Source of the DNA: Ciona intestinalis
Taxonomy: Eukaryota > Chordata > Ascidiacea > Phlebobranchia > Cionidae
Reading direction: 5' to 3'
NCBI RefSeq assembly: GCF_000224145.3
Contig: NC_020167.2
Coordinates: forward strand, 4,285,713-4,349,712
DNA: 64,000 nucleotides
A program made the position numbers and the translations under genes. Below, piece after piece: positions 22,901 through 32,635 of this stretch. Every line of letters starts with the position of its first letter. Position 1 is the first letter of the stretch. The notes beneath the pieces are model-generated. The model saw only the letters and a list, made by a program, of their open reading frames with translations. It had not been told where the DNA came from and made no database searches.

Positions 22901-25900
22901 ATTTATTTGTATGTAAACAGCAATATGTAAATTGACATTTTTTTGTAATTTTCAGGTTTGGATCTTTCGCAGGAGCGAACAAGTATAAACAATAATGCGG
23001 CAAATGTGAAGGAGTCAGTGCCCGTCTTCATGCTGGTCTTTCGAGAAAAGTAAAAACTATATTTTTTAAAGAAATAACACTCTCTGAATTTGTAAACAAT
23101 TACAGGCGCTAAAATAGATGAATATCTCTGCTAGAGTGACTAAAAATTTAATTTTTAATTCAACACAGATCATATTACTTTCATTCTGAGACACGCCCTG
23201 ACACGGAATCATGGTTTGCGGCGCTCAAGCGCGCAGATGGTGACTGTGGACCTGATCTTGAAAATCAACAAGTGACTTCTGAAGGGGTGCCTATCATATT
23301 AGAAAAGTGCATGACTTACGTTGAGCAGTTCGGTAAAAAATAATTTTTATATTTTTATTATTTTCTAAATTTACTTTAAAAGCAAGCTTTCTGTAGTTGT
23401 AATCAACACTTGCCAATCAAAGTAACAATTGAAGGTTGGGTAAAACTTTGTTTCAAAATTTTAGAACAACCTTTCTTTAAAATGTTTTATTTGAACACTG
23501 AGTTTTAGCTAGGATAGTTCTCTGTATAATGTTGATAGTAGTTATACAATTTATGTAAGGTTTTATGAAATGCACTAAGTTTTTATTTTGGTGAAGGTTT
23601 AACAATGAGAGGTATATACCGGTTGAACGGCACACACAGTAAAACTTCACAACTTCTTGGAGAGTTTCAACAAAATGCCCGAGATACCCAGATGAGGGAA
23701 AGTGAACTCAATGTACATGATGTCGCTAGTGCCCTCAAGCGGTGGTTTAAATCACTTCCGGGTTCTCTTCTCACATCCTCTCTACATGATGAATGGATTG
23801 ACACCGCTGGTAATGTGCAGTTTATGTAACAATCTATGAATGAAAGAGTACAACCCATTAGTGACCGCGCGCTATTATGAGTGTAAAAATTATATCTCTT
23901 CTTAGTAAGTAATGTTTAAATTATCATTTGACAAACAGGATAATTTTGCAACCCGACTTATTTATATACTCAATATAAGTATCCAATTTTACAGAGATAA
24001 AGCAAGAGCACCAGGACCGCAAACTAGAATGGTACAAACACCTCATTGCTAAGTTACCTGACATCAACAGAAGCACATTGAAAGTTCTTCTTAATCATCT
24101 CAACAAGTAAGTTTACCATTTTGTGATTCAAATTTCCCAGGACGAAATATACAGTTTTCCATTGATCTATTGTTTGTACTTTTAGTGTTGCAGGGCATGA
24201 GAAGGAGAATGAAATGTCACGTCACAATCTTGCCATTGTGTTTGGTCCCACGCTAATGGAACCTCAGGGTGGAAAAGACAATGGAAACAAACAAATGATT
24301 GGACAAACCTCTCAGGAAATCGGTTGCATAGAAGACCTGCTTATGTATTATGACTGGCTATTTGATGTAAGTCTCTACTATTTTTGGTCACAATTTGAAT
24401 GTATGAGTGAATGTAACTTGCTTTATCCTCATGTGGCGGGAAAACAGCAGTCGTTATAACATGGGTGTTTTTTTATTTACCTTGTACAAGTTAGCAAGTA
24501 TGTTACTTTGTGGGTGTTTATTTTTGGATTTTTTTTATGTATCTCTGGTATTTTGGACAATCCATTAGTGACCACTGGGTTGGAGCAATTGCCGTAAAGC
24601 GACTTGCCTAAAGACGCATGCCACATACCCATAATGTTAGCACTATAAGCCTTAAACTCATAACCTCTGGGTAAGAGGCAAGCATTCTAACCACTTTAAC
24701 AAGGTGTCAGATTATACATCATCATAATCTTTGCGACATTACATAAAGGAACAAACTGAATCTAGACATGCATGCTGATAATTTGAACCAACATTTAATT
24801 CAATATATATTAGTTATATGTAAAGTTATATATGTATAAGTTGTATGTGTATTACACCAATAAAAGGGATGTTTTTCAAACATGCAGGTAACTGATGTGG
24901 ACAGAGAGAAGGAGAGATTACTGCTTGAAGCAAAGGAGAAAATAAGTTTAGCAACTCAACAGCAAAGCATGGTAAGTACAGCAATGACTGCAGTCTTTGT
25001 TTAGTCTAACCTTTTTCCCCATTTTGTCCAGCTAACTACACTTGACTATGATATGATGGTTCCTATCTACATTAACACAAAAGATGACAAGTGTGTTAAC
25101 TACAAGGTAAGACAATAATTAAGCCTCTACTCTGTTTGTCAGTTTTGTGGAAAATAATTGTATTTATTTTAAAAATATAGTAAAAGTCGTTTTTTTTAAA
25201 TGTATCAATTTGCAAGCAAGTAAGTAATTAATATATACAGGCTATCAAAAGATCTGATAACATTAAATGCAAGTGAATGATGTTAGCAACATTATGCAAC
25301 AGGTGAACTTAACGGCAGGAACGTTGATCCATCAAATTTGTGCCGCACATAACTACCCAGAGGAAAAGTGGGGCCTCTATGAGGTCATAATGGACGGTGA
25401 CGCAGAACGACCGTTACACTTCAGTGAGCATGTGCTGTCAGTCATCAAATCTTGGGAAATGCCTTCCACTAATTATTTAGTGGCAAAGTTTGACTACTTG
25501 AGAGAAAAGATACTTTGGTTGAAGCAGGTATGTTTGATCTTGTAATACAATTTCAACAACCGTTTACTGGGTAATGATTAGTTCCTTTTTAAAACCAACA
25601 TGCTCTGTGTTACTATGTTACAAATGAAATAAATTTATACTCTTAAATAAATGAATGTAACTTGTTTTACCCTGGCCGGAAAACGACAGTCGTAAAACAG
25701 GGATGTTCTGTTTTAAACACCTCATGCTAGCTTACGAGTTACCAATTATGTTACTTTGTGGGTGATTATTTTGGGGGGATTTTTAATTTCTTTTATGTGG
25801 CCGATAACTTGACAACCCATTAGTGACCACTGGGTTGGTACAATGAACGTTAAGTGTCTTGCCTAAGGACACATACGCTTACAATGCTAAACGCGAAGAG

Positions 25901-28900
25901 CCTTGAACCCATTACTTTTGGGTTAGAGGCAGGCGCACTAACCAACTACGTTATAATTATCCCATCATTCACCCTGGATTGCTGTATTTTGTGCACAGCC
26001 TCGTCCTGAGGGTCATGACATTATATTCGAGGGTGTTCTACGCTTTTATGAATCCAAAAAGAAATGGTCTAAGTATAATTGCTCTCTTCGCCTCACTGAT
26101 GGTGCTCTGAGTCTGTGGTATGGCAAGGTATTAAGCATGTTTCATGATTTTACTTTTTAAGAAAAATAACTTAAACAAAACATTTTTGGATTTCTACCCT
26201 TTCATCAAAATTACATCTTCCAATTTTGAAGGTACTGAAATTATGTGTGCATACAATTCATGTCATATATAAATGTGTTAATACGTCAAGATATATTGAT
26301 TGACTAACAAACCAATGAAAATGTTGCACGCGGAGGTCCATGGTGGAATAACCAACTCAGTTTTTGTTTCAACTTAACCATTTAGATTTTCATACTGGAT
26401 ACCATTGTTTCGGTATAAAATTAATTTGTTGTTTCTAGTTTTTATATATTTGTATTTATAAAGTAGAAACATTAATAGTGCCTCTTGGTGTGTCTGTTGA
26501 GTGAGTGTGTATGCACATTAGGTTGATCTAAAAAAATGTTTCACTTTGTCTTTCTGTTGAGTGATGTATTTTGTTAAAACAGGCTTTAACTATCATAAAT
26601 GTCACATAACCCTCAACAAGTATATATTGATTTTTAAAATAGCTTCAAGTGAACCTTATGTTACAGAATTTGTGTTAAAACTTTTCATCAACATTATACA
26701 GTAGGGCGGGGAAGGCGGAACACATTCAGCACATAACATCAAAGTATCCTGATCGTGTTTTAAACAACTAACAACGGTCTATGGAAGTTATGAGGATACA
26801 GCCTTATAATTCTTCAAATGATATTTGTTTACTACCAAATGGGTCGAGAAAATAGAATGAAAAAGTGTCCCATCTTCCCCTACCATACTATAACATAAAC
26901 CTACACACTTGCTTGCTCTATAAAAAGGAAAACCTAAAATCCCACCTTCCTCTCGTCTGCATTTGATGCACGACTGCACACCATTACTGTGAATGTTTTA
27001 TGTCATAGAACCAAGATCTGACGTCATCGGTCACGCCAAGCAATTGGCGAAAGCGTTCGGTTAAGAGTCAGCCGATCTACCGCCGTTCCATCGCGAGTTT
27101 TGACGTAATTAACGGGTGTCATGATTTTTTCGTGCATCTTTACTTTTCCACCCGATTTTTATGGTGACGTCACTGTGCCTGTAACGTCACTGGTCAAAAT
27201 CGGGTGTTCCATGGCCGTCATTCTTCTTAAGCATGCACTGTCACTGTCATGGCCCCTGGACACAATAATCACAATAACGCAGCGTCATCAGAAGTTTAAG
27301 TTTCCAAACGTTGTTTTACATGGAAATAAACTTTATTTTCGGATGAAATCACGAATAACATTAACTCTTTTTCCGTGGCAAACCTGGCTAAAACTTTTGT
27401 CTGGTTCTTTTTTAATTTTCAATTTCTATAAAAGTAAGAATATTCGTTACTTGGCAAACTTTTTTCTTCGTTTAAGAAATGATCGTTTTTTTTAATTTGG
27501 AGAAACTGATAATAACATAGACAGCCACACATAAGTTGTATGTAACATTATAATTTAAAAACTAACCATTCCTATTTTATACATGATGACAAATTCATGT
27601 GATAATGATTCTGTATCATATGATGCATGTAACTAAGTGTGTTCACTAACCCCATTAACATTTATTATTTCCTTCAGTTTGTTTTATCAACTACAAATAA
27701 TAGTAATATTTTTAATCTGTAAAAAACTCATACATTAAATATGGTGCAACAAATTTATGCTGGTGCAAATAGTTGGCGGTAACGGTCTGGTTACAAATTG
27801 TTAAAATTTGGACCGATGTCTATGAAAAACCATAACATCTTTATTTAGTAACTCGTCTGAGTTTATATACATTTTGAACTTCTAATCGGTAACTGTTACA
27901 TATAGTTTGCATAGCATGGGGTGGCGATGGTGAATAGATTTCCGCAACTAGTGATATTAACCAACTCATACACTTGCAGATGAAAGGTGCAGTATGTGTG
28001 CAGTTGGCACTCTACAATGTCTATATTGGAATCGACAGAAAAAACAAACCACCGGCGATTAAGTAAGTGCGCACAGATTATTTACACAATTGTTTTACAA
28101 AAATATTCAACGGGACATTTAACAGTGCTGTATCTGTTTTTTACTAATATTCAAGATCTGCGACAAACAATTTGTGATTTATTACGTGGCAAAATCAAAA
28201 TATGTTAGTTGCTTTGAATTCTACTTTCTTAGAGTTCTAATAAGTTGCACCTGTGAATATTAATTTAAATATATTTTACTGAAAAGGGAATTGTCTCTTC
28301 TTCTTTTGAATGTCCGCCACTACAAACTATACTTTACCGGATATTTTGATCGAAACAGTATTCCTACTACATTGTTAATAACGATTAATTAGGAATCAAA
28401 TCCTGGGCTTCACTCTTTCCTCCCGTGGAGAGCCATCGAAGCAGTTTTGTGTCGACTCGGAACATAACCTCTTCAAATGGGTTGGCCACATTTTAGTGCA
28501 TAAGGTGGGAATACTTGGACGTTTATATGCATTATTCCTCAAACCAGCATAACAATTTTAAACCATTTTAATTTGTTTTTCTTTTTCATTTTTTGTTTAC
28601 TGTTTCCATTTTTTGTTTATGCAAACTGTTTTGCAGCACCCGGATGGTTTTACTCCACCTCTTACTCCAGTAGAAGACAAGCCAGTTAGTGAAACTATCA
28701 TTCGACGTAACACTGATACAAAGTATGTATTCTTTTCATTGTTCGATTAACCAGAATTTCCTTCCTTTTGTGCTAAATGGTAGGGTGGGGGAAGATAAGA
28801 TATCTATTCATTATGTTTTCTCTTCCCATTTAGTAGTAAACAAAACACGATCAGGGTGTTTGGATCCTGTGTGACAAATGCTGTCCCATCTCACCCCATA

Positions 28901-31012
28901 GTACTATACNNNNNNNNNNNNNNNNNNNNNNNNNNNNNNNNNNNNNNNNNNNNNNNNNNATTTCCTCAAACCAGCATAACAATTGTAAACCATTGTAATT
29001 TGTTTTTCTGTGTCATTTTTTGTTTACTGTTTCCATTTTTTGTTTATGCAAACTGTTTTGCAGCACCCGGATGGTTTTACTCCACCTCTTACTCCAGTAG
29101 AAGACAAGCCAGTTAGTGAAACTATCATTCGACGTAACACTGATACAAAGTATGTATTCTTTTCATTGTTCGATTAACCAGAATTTCCTTCCTTTTGTGC
29201 TAAATGGTAGGGTGGGGGAAGATAAGATATCTATTCATTATGTTTTCTCTTCCCATTTAGTAGTAAACAAAACACGATCAGGGTGTTTGGATCCTGTGTG
29301 ACAAAGCTGTCCCATCTCACCCCATAGTACTATACATTGCCGCGGCAAACCTGTAGTCTAAGAAAAGGGATTAGATGGTTGATGCCGCACCTATTGTAAG
29401 CATTTGTACTACTGGTTAAGCACCTAACGGCAATGTACTTCAACCCAATGACTTTTTGTGGATTGTCTTTTAGCTTCAACCGCATACAGAATAAAAGGGA
29501 AAAAAATCACTAATCGAGTTAGGTATGTGGCTACCCGTAAGCGGACAAGATGTGTATAAAACCGAACACCGTGTTTTAACGACTGTCGCTACCATGTTAC
29601 CCATATATGTTACATATTCCTTTTTTACGTCGTTGACCTGACAAGATAAGTAAGTGACATGAGTTCCTATTACACAGTATTATTCATATATAGAAGGGTG
29701 GGGGAGGATGGGACAAATTTATCACATAATTTCAAAATATCCTGATCGTGTTTTAAACAATTAACAACGGTCTATGGGAGTCGTGAGGGTACGGTTTAAT
29801 AAGTCTTTAAATGTTCTTTGTTTACTACCAAATGGGATGACTTCCCACACCCTACTATATTACTATAATTTACATAGTAGTCTACAACCAGACAAGATTT
29901 ATATTTTTTTCCTTTTCTATAAAAACGCAGTCCACGTCGAGGTCCATTACTTTCCCAACAAGCCCTTGGCGAAGCTGTCAGTCAAGTGGCGCAACAGCGT
30001 AAATCTTCCGGCGATAGCGACGACACGATGCGAGAGCCTCCTTACGAATCTGCCCTTGATAGCAACACGATAGTGGAAGAAGCGGTAAGAATTGTTATGA
30101 AGTTCTTAATGACTAAGACATTTTTATACCCTAAACTAAACTTTGTTTTTTTCCTTTGTTAATTTTGCAAATTTCAGGCGTTTTTAAATATAAGCTATGC
30201 AAAGGACGTAGACACATCATTCATTAATTTCTGTTAACCGAAAATATTCTATTAATTATTAATTTAGTAAAATTAGCTTAAATTTGGGTCAACGAATTCG
30301 AACTTGTTTAATCGCTGAGTGTTAATTTTGTCGCCATTTTAATTTGCATGCCCGCTTTTAATTTTTCACGCTTTGCTGCTGCGATCATTGCGTCGCAAAG
30401 GAGGACGGTGAAGAACCTACGTCACCAAACAGCGTCTGGTCGACGCCTGCCATCGAAACAGGCATCACCCAGCGCCGACCAGCGTCATTCGCCAACATTA
30501 CACGCCAGGTAAAACATAAGTATATACATATATTTTTTACATAACTGTTTTACTGATTTGAACATTGGTACAAATATTTACTTTTTTGGTCTCGTACGAA
30601 AATTTGCCCGTCTGTTAAGTCCTTTGAATATACCCGTTCCCACAAAATCGAGATGTAGTAGGGTGGGGAGAGACAGGACACCTTTTCATCCTATTTTCTC
30701 ATCCCATTTAGTAGTAAATAAAGCACTTTCAAAGAATTATAAAACCGTTTTCTCACGATTTTCATATGCTGTTTTTAATTGTTTAAAAAATGATCAGGAT
30801 ATTTGAATACTATGTACTGAAGGTGTCCCGCCTTCCCTCACAGTACTATATAACTTTTATTTTGGATATTTTCCTTTAAAACCTTAAATATTTAATACTG
30901 GGAACATACAAAGAACATTATAAATTACTATCCACAGCAACGCGGTGGTTTCTTGGACCTGAAACTACGGAACGAACTCTCGTCGGTGCTTTTGAAACGA
31001 ACGCAGGAGTAG
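10991..31012 (+). CDS. ARAP: ARAP: ArfGAP with RhoGAP, ankyrin repeat and PH domains (whole gene)
   Basis: Phosphoinositide-responsive dual GAP acting on Arf and Rho GTPases at membranes and the actin cortex. The order SAM, PH1, PH2, ArfGAP, ankyrin, PH3, PH4, RhoGAP, RA, PH5 is diagnostic for ARAP1-3; I cannot say which paralogue, and a tunicate may have one. I assembled about 39 coding exons that keep phase throughout, giving about 1906 residues with the cassette exon at 27009-27104 and the terminal exon at 30938-31012. Individual exons are listed in the domain entries that follow. Start: ATG at 10991 opens directly into the SAM domain. Alternative first exon, cassette exon and two alternative 3' ends are described separately. 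Exon 33 appears twice because of an assembly seam. Confidence 0.94.
11168..11355 (+). mobile_element. MITE-like element copy 4
   Basis: Fills most of ARAP intron 1. TAGTAGTGTGGGGAAGATGG at left; CCATTTAACCCCATCCTACT at right. Confidence 0.85.
12962..13100 (-). mobile_element. MITE-like element copy 5, internally shortened
   Basis: In the ARAP intron 12939-13191. Opposite orientation (TTTGTTTACTACCAAATGGG on plus). Part of the core is deleted. Confidence 0.75.
13622..13778 (+). mobile_element. MITE-like element copy 6, diverged
   Basis: In the ARAP intron 13508-13801. GGCTAAGATGGGACATG at left, TCGTCCCATTTGGTAGTAAA core, TCCCATTTTACCCCACAGTA at right. Confidence 0.75.
14698..16027 (+). CDS. 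ARAP: ARAP exons 6-8: first PH domain (PH1)
   Basis: Exons 14698-14741, 15538-15619, 15845-16027 (about residues 624-727). The spliced product reads KKGWLWKQG, W, then HEGRAPFRKRWVVFNGDELL and ALWTSTVMAAKMLYE, the strand 1-2 and C-terminal helix pattern of a PH domain. The basic residues in the strand 1-2 loop (KKGWLWKQG ... FRKRW) fit PIP3 binding, the known activator of ARAPs. Confidence 0.9.
14974..15058 (-). mobile_element. MITE-like element fragment
   Basis: Only one end and half the core remain (TAGTAGGGTGGGGAAGACGG, then GGGAGTCGTGACGATACGGT). In the intron before 15538. Confidence 0.75.
16212..16404 (+). mobile_element. MITE-like element copy 7
   Basis: In ARAP intron 8. Left terminal repeat degraded; GTGTCCCGTATTCCCCCACC at right; core words present. 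Confidence 0.8.
17599..17724 (+). CDS. ARAP: Candidate alternative first coding exon of ARAP (short isoform)
   Basis: ATG at 17599 opens 42 codons without stop (MSMLVGINTQPNIRGHE at the start, ending RGRSLVI) up to a strong donor GTAAGT at 17725. It is in phase with the exon starting at 18023. It would give a protein with a short basic N-terminus and no SAM or PH1 domain, starting near PH2. No convincing acceptor precedes it, so a first exon from an internal promoter is likelier than a cassette exon. Coding status is inferred only from the open frame, donor and phase. Confidence 0.4.
18023..18473 (+). CDS. ARAP: ARAP exons 9-11: second PH domain (PH2)
   Basis: Exons 18023-18189, 18246-18323, 18389-18473 (about residues 727-837). 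Pattern: YKEGSLKLDGHRTYLATKG, FAYYKS, KKKFQLVFPYRTFTFAADSE, then SWVEALNDAIAEGLSDYK as the C-terminal helix. It immediately precedes the ArfGAP domain, as in all ARAPs. Confidence 0.9.
18872..21280 (+). CDS. ARAP: ARAP exons 12-17: ArfGAP domain and ankyrin repeats
   Basis: Exons 18872-19072, 19612-19700, 19857-19950, 20548-20653, 20952-20992, 21218-21280 (about residues 837-1035). The zinc finger is C-x2-C-x16-C-x2-C (CADCGRADPDW ... ICKHC), followed by GVHRDLGVHNSKVRSLKMD with the catalytic arginine of ArfGAPs in the HR pair. The domain should stimulate GTP hydrolysis on Arf proteins when PIP3 is bound. The ankyrin part is short and diverged: GLINAVRNNDIREAY, SGADPNCDTGKQ, TPHSLAKHLGYDVMAEFLGQ. 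All key residues are present. Confidence 0.93.
21634..23049 (+). CDS. ARAP: ARAP exons 18-22: third and part of fourth PH domain
   Basis: Exons 21634-21799, 21910-22054, 22197-22404, 22681-22786, 22956-23049 (about residues 1035-1274). PH3 spans roughly exons 18-20 (EFQKRMCVLENNCFKYYD, FEVSRNTGRTYLFCADRKD, KWTLGLMQALVP). PH4 starts in exon 20 (RVGRMMMKTQHWNKKSS, DWASTWFRLRGKQLYYF) and ends in exon 23. These are the less canonical PH domains of the family. Confidence 0.88.
23169..24971 (+). CDS. ARAP: ARAP exons 23-27: end of PH4 and RhoGAP domain
   Basis: Exons 23169-23332, 23597-23809, 23995-24106, 24186-24366, 24888-24971 (about residues 1274-1526). The first exon closes PH4 (SWFAALKRAD). 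RhoGAP markers: VPIILEKCMTYVEQFGLTMRG, split at the junction, then GIYRLNG with the arginine finger, DVASALKRWFKSLPGSLLT, LLNHLNKVAGHEKENEMSRH and NLAIVFGPTL. All catalytic features are intact, so Rho-family GAP activity is expected. Exon 27 is a charged helical segment (DREKERLLLEAKEK). Confidence 0.93.
24396..24710 (-). mobile_element. SINE-like element, reverse orientation
   Basis: Shares CCATTAGTGACCACTGGGTT and the tRNA-like head (on minus, ending in the region AACCTCTGGGTAAGAGG) with the copies at 25650 and 49325. In an ARAP intron. Confidence 0.75.
25032..25527 (+). CDS. ARAP: ARAP exons 28-29: Ras-association domain
   Basis: Exons 25032-25106 and 25303-25527 (about residues 1526-1626). 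LTTLDYDMMVPIYINTKDD, VNLTAGTLIHQICAAHN, KWGLYEVIMDGDAERPLH and YLVAKFDYL follow the ubiquitin-like RA fold. In ARAPs this domain binds Rap or RhoA-type GTPases and tunes the RhoGAP activity. Confidence 0.88.
25650..25950 (-). mobile_element. SINE-like element, reverse orientation
   Basis: GAATGTAACTTGTTTTACCC tail end, CCATTAGTGACCACTGGGTT middle, then CTTTTGGGTTAGAGGCAGGC as the reversed tRNA-like head. In the intron before ARAP exon 30. Confidence 0.78.
25999..28504 (+). CDS. ARAP: ARAP exons 30-32: fifth PH domain
   Basis: Exons 25999-26127, 27980-28062, 28393-28504, with a predicted phase-0 cassette exon 27009-27104 between the first two. Visible: EGVLRFYESKKKWSKYNCSL, DGALSLWYGK, then MKGAVCVQLALYNVYIGIDR, and KQFCVDSEHNLFKWVGHILV as the C-terminal helix. 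The long intron 26128-27979 carries a MITE copy (26699-26890) and the cassette exon. Confidence 0.85.
26699..26890 (-). mobile_element. MITE-like element copy 8
   Basis: In ARAP intron 30. CAGTAGGGCGGGGAAGGCGG at left, GTGTCCCATCTTCCCCTACC at right; full length. Confidence 0.88.
27009..27104 (+). CDS. ARAP: Predicted 32-codon cassette exon of ARAP inside the PH5 domain
   Basis: After an AG acceptor (CATAG) 96 bases read openly in phase 0 (NQDLTSSVTPSNWRKRS, then VKSQPIYRRSIASFD) to a GTAATT donor. Both neighbouring junctions are also phase 0, so inclusion or skipping keeps frame. Base composition is visibly more GC-rich than the surrounding intron. The insert is basic and would lie in a PH-domain loop. 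No homology was recognised. Confidence 0.45.
27019..27189 (+). promoter_or_regulatory. Cluster of CRE/ATF-like motifs in ARAP intron 30
   Basis: Two perfect palindromic TGACGTCA sites (27019-27026 and 27165-27172) plus two near-matches (TGACGTAA 27101-27108, TAACGTCA 27182-27189) within 170 bases. Such clusters are typical of CREB/ATF-bound elements. Function is inferred. Confidence 0.35.
28637..31012 (+). CDS. ARAP: ARAP exons 33-36: C-terminal tail, first alternative end
   Basis: Exons 28637-28722 (second allelic copy at 29064-29149), 29931-30084, 30401-30508, 30938-31012 (TAG). The tail is Pro/Ser/Gln-rich and disordered (HPDGFTPPLTPVEDKP, REPPYESALDSNTIVEEA, SPNSVWSTPAIE), ending in a short helix-like segment (FLDLKLRNELSSVLLKRTQE). 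Using both copies of exon 33 would break the frame, which supports a single real copy. Confidence 0.75.
28780..28908 (+). mobile_element. MITE-like element copy 9, internally deleted (first allele)
   Basis: TAGGGTGGGGGAAGATAAGA at left, core up to AGTAGTAAACAAAACACGAT joined directly to the later core, then CCCATCTCACCCCATAGTAC. Ends at the assembly gap. Confidence 0.85.
28910..28959. other. Assembly gap of 50 Ns
   Basis: Fixed-size run of N between two overlapping contig ends; true gap size is probably negative, since the flanks overlap. Confidence 0.98.
29207..29333 (+). mobile_element. MITE-like element copy 9, second allele
   Basis: Same internally deleted element as at 28780-28908 with one small length difference. 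Confidence 0.85.
29345..29680 (+). mobile_element. Diverged SINE-like element
   Basis: Contains CACCTAACGGCAATGTACTT and TTGTGGATTGTC in the same order as better copies; head degraded. Confidence 0.5.
29693..29871 (-). mobile_element. MITE-like element copy 10
   Basis: AAGGGTGGGGGAGGATGGGA at left; ACTTCCCACACCCTACTATA at right; in the intron before ARAP exon 34. Confidence 0.88.
30656..30852 (+). mobile_element. MITE-like element copy 11
   Basis: GTAGTAGGGTGGGGAGAGAC at left; GTGTCCCGCCTTCCCTCACA at right; in the intron before ARAP exon 36. Confidence 0.88.
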
Positions 31013-31220
31013 CGACCGTGGTCGGTGAAACTTCAACTCTTTTTTTGTGTGATGAAAGCTTTTCTTAGTTTTGCTGCTTCAAGCTTAAAATTTTGTTATT
31101 TTTTTTTTCTAAACCACGTAGCGCCATTTCCTATGCGTTAATATGAATATCGCACTCCTCACTGATTTACAATCGTATTTTATTTATTACTTTGAATGTC
31201 CAACCTATTTTTTCTTCCAG

Positions 31221-31649
31221 CCAACTTTCCGCACCCGGCTAAACACCTACCATAATGACCTCCGTCTCTTCGGTGACCGATGCGTCGCCATGCTCAGCAG
31301 ACAACTCAAAGCGAACTTGCCTTCTCCAAAGAAGGAATCCTCCACATCGTCATTACATTTCCTGCCACCTTCCAACAACACGCGAATAGCGTCGCCGATA
31401 CACGGTTCGTCTGTGCCCAGCTCTCCGAAGACGACGTCATCATTTGATATCAGACAGGCACTCGGGCGCCGCCAGCGGATGAATTCGTCATCTGTGACGT
31501 CGTCTCCCAATCGAAAACCGGATCGCACGTCGTCTCTACGTCAACGCCGTTATAGCCAATCGCCTCGACGTTCACCCTCTTTGTTACAGCTCATAGCGCC
31601 AACAAGCGGAACGTTAAAACGAAGCCGCATACAATCGACCAATGATTGA
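31221..31649 (+). CDS. ARAP: Alternative terminal exon of ARAP
   Basis: After a good acceptor (TTTTTTCTTCCAG) an open frame of 142 codons runs to TGA. It starts PTFRTRLNTYHNDLRLFGD and continues as a Ser/Arg-rich disordered tail (SPKKESSTSS, RRYSQSPRRSPSLLQL). It is phase 0, matching the exon ending at 30508 or an internal donor in the exon at 30938. It would replace the tail ending at 31012. Confidence 0.55.
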   Translation, partial: PTFRTRLNTYHNDLRLFGDRCVAMLSRQLKANLPSPKKESSTSSLHFLPPSNNTRIASPIHGSSVPSSPKTTSSFDIRQALGRRQRMNSSSVTSSPNRKPDRTSSLRQRRYSQSPRRSPSLLQLIAPTSGTLKRSRIQSTND

Positions 31650-32095
31650 CGAGGCTCCAACAGAGGGTGCTTAGTGATTTAATGTGAATTCTTTATTCTT
31701 CTATAAAGATCAGCTGTTGAAACTTAACATACGCTTTTCCACTGTGTGTAATTCGTATCTAATCAAACTGATGACGCATAATGAAACCAGTTTATATTTT
31801 TATTCTCGTTTCGCAGTTTCATTTTGCTTGTAATGTTCGTTCCTTTTTACTGTGACTGATTTTATTCTTCCGCGTACCACGTCTACGGACAACGCAACCG
31901 AGACGTGAATTGTGATTTAGTTCTATATAAAACTACAGCTTACCCCCAAGTGCAATAATCAAATACCCTATTCCAAATATGACCCCTTGCTACCCGCATA
32001 TGCGAATTCAGGGCGAAAATCTAAGACTTGAGTCGCCGCATTACTCATTTTAGTTGTTTAAATAACTTGGTCCTTATTGCTTCCGTGTGCTTTTA

Positions 32096-32101
32096 AATAA
32101 A
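32096..32101 (+). terminator. Polyadenylation signal of ARAP
   Basis: AATAAA about 450 bases after the TGA at 31649; fits the longer C-terminal isoform. Confidence 0.5.
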
Positions 32102-32523
32102 GTGAAGTTACAACAGATACACCTTTGATGTTTCTTTGCTAATGTTTTTAAGCTGTTTCAGTTTGTTACGTTGGCTTTATTAAGGATTACCATAAAAAGA
32201 GAGCTTTCTTTGGTTTATTACAGCACTTCTTTTAGAAGCTAGTATCGTATCCTTGGTCTGGTACCGTTCACAGTCCACTGTTTCAAAACACGATACTTAC
32301 CTGATATCGACCCCAACGCACGACGAAAATTTACATCGCCACCTCGTGGGTTGAATAAGTAATGCGAATCTTCAAGAATTCCCGAGAACCAAGATCGTTC
32401 TGTGTTTTGAAATTTTGTGAAAGTTAAGATTGTATGCGAGCAAATCTTCTGTAGATTTCAAGACTGTTACTATACCACGTGGACCTGAATAGTTTGTAGG
32501 CAATTTTAATTTGCGCCCAAACA

Positions 32524-32635
32524 CATTCGTATGATGTTCGCACGAGTATCGTATACATACGTTAGATACGTATACTATACATACGACTCGATACGAGTTG
32601 GCACGAGTATCGTATACATTCGTGCGAATGCGGTG
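32524..32635. repeat. Short direct and inverted repeats built on GTATAC/CGAGTATCG
   Basis: GCACGAGTATCGTATACAT occurs at about 32540 and again at about 32601, separated by inverted variants (GATACGTATACTATAC, ACTCGATACGAGT). The whole stretch can fold on itself. It lies in the intergenic DNA after ARAP. Confidence 0.7.

Larger units (their letters stand above)
28533..29333. repeat. Allelic duplication around an assembly gap
   Basis: Segment 28533-28909 and segment 28960-29333 are near-identical and are separated by 50 Ns (28910-28959). Each carries the same 86-base ARAP exon and the same shortened MITE. A few base and length differences fit two haplotypes left unmerged at a contig junction. 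Confidence 0.9.

Noticed and set aside
27121-27495. 124-codon plus-strand ORF
   Set aside because: Hydrophobic low-complexity translation in an ARAP intron, no domain, no splice fit.
29064-29149. Second copy of ARAP exon 33 as a genuine tandem exon
   Set aside because: Flanks of the N gap are allelic copies and double use breaks the frame.
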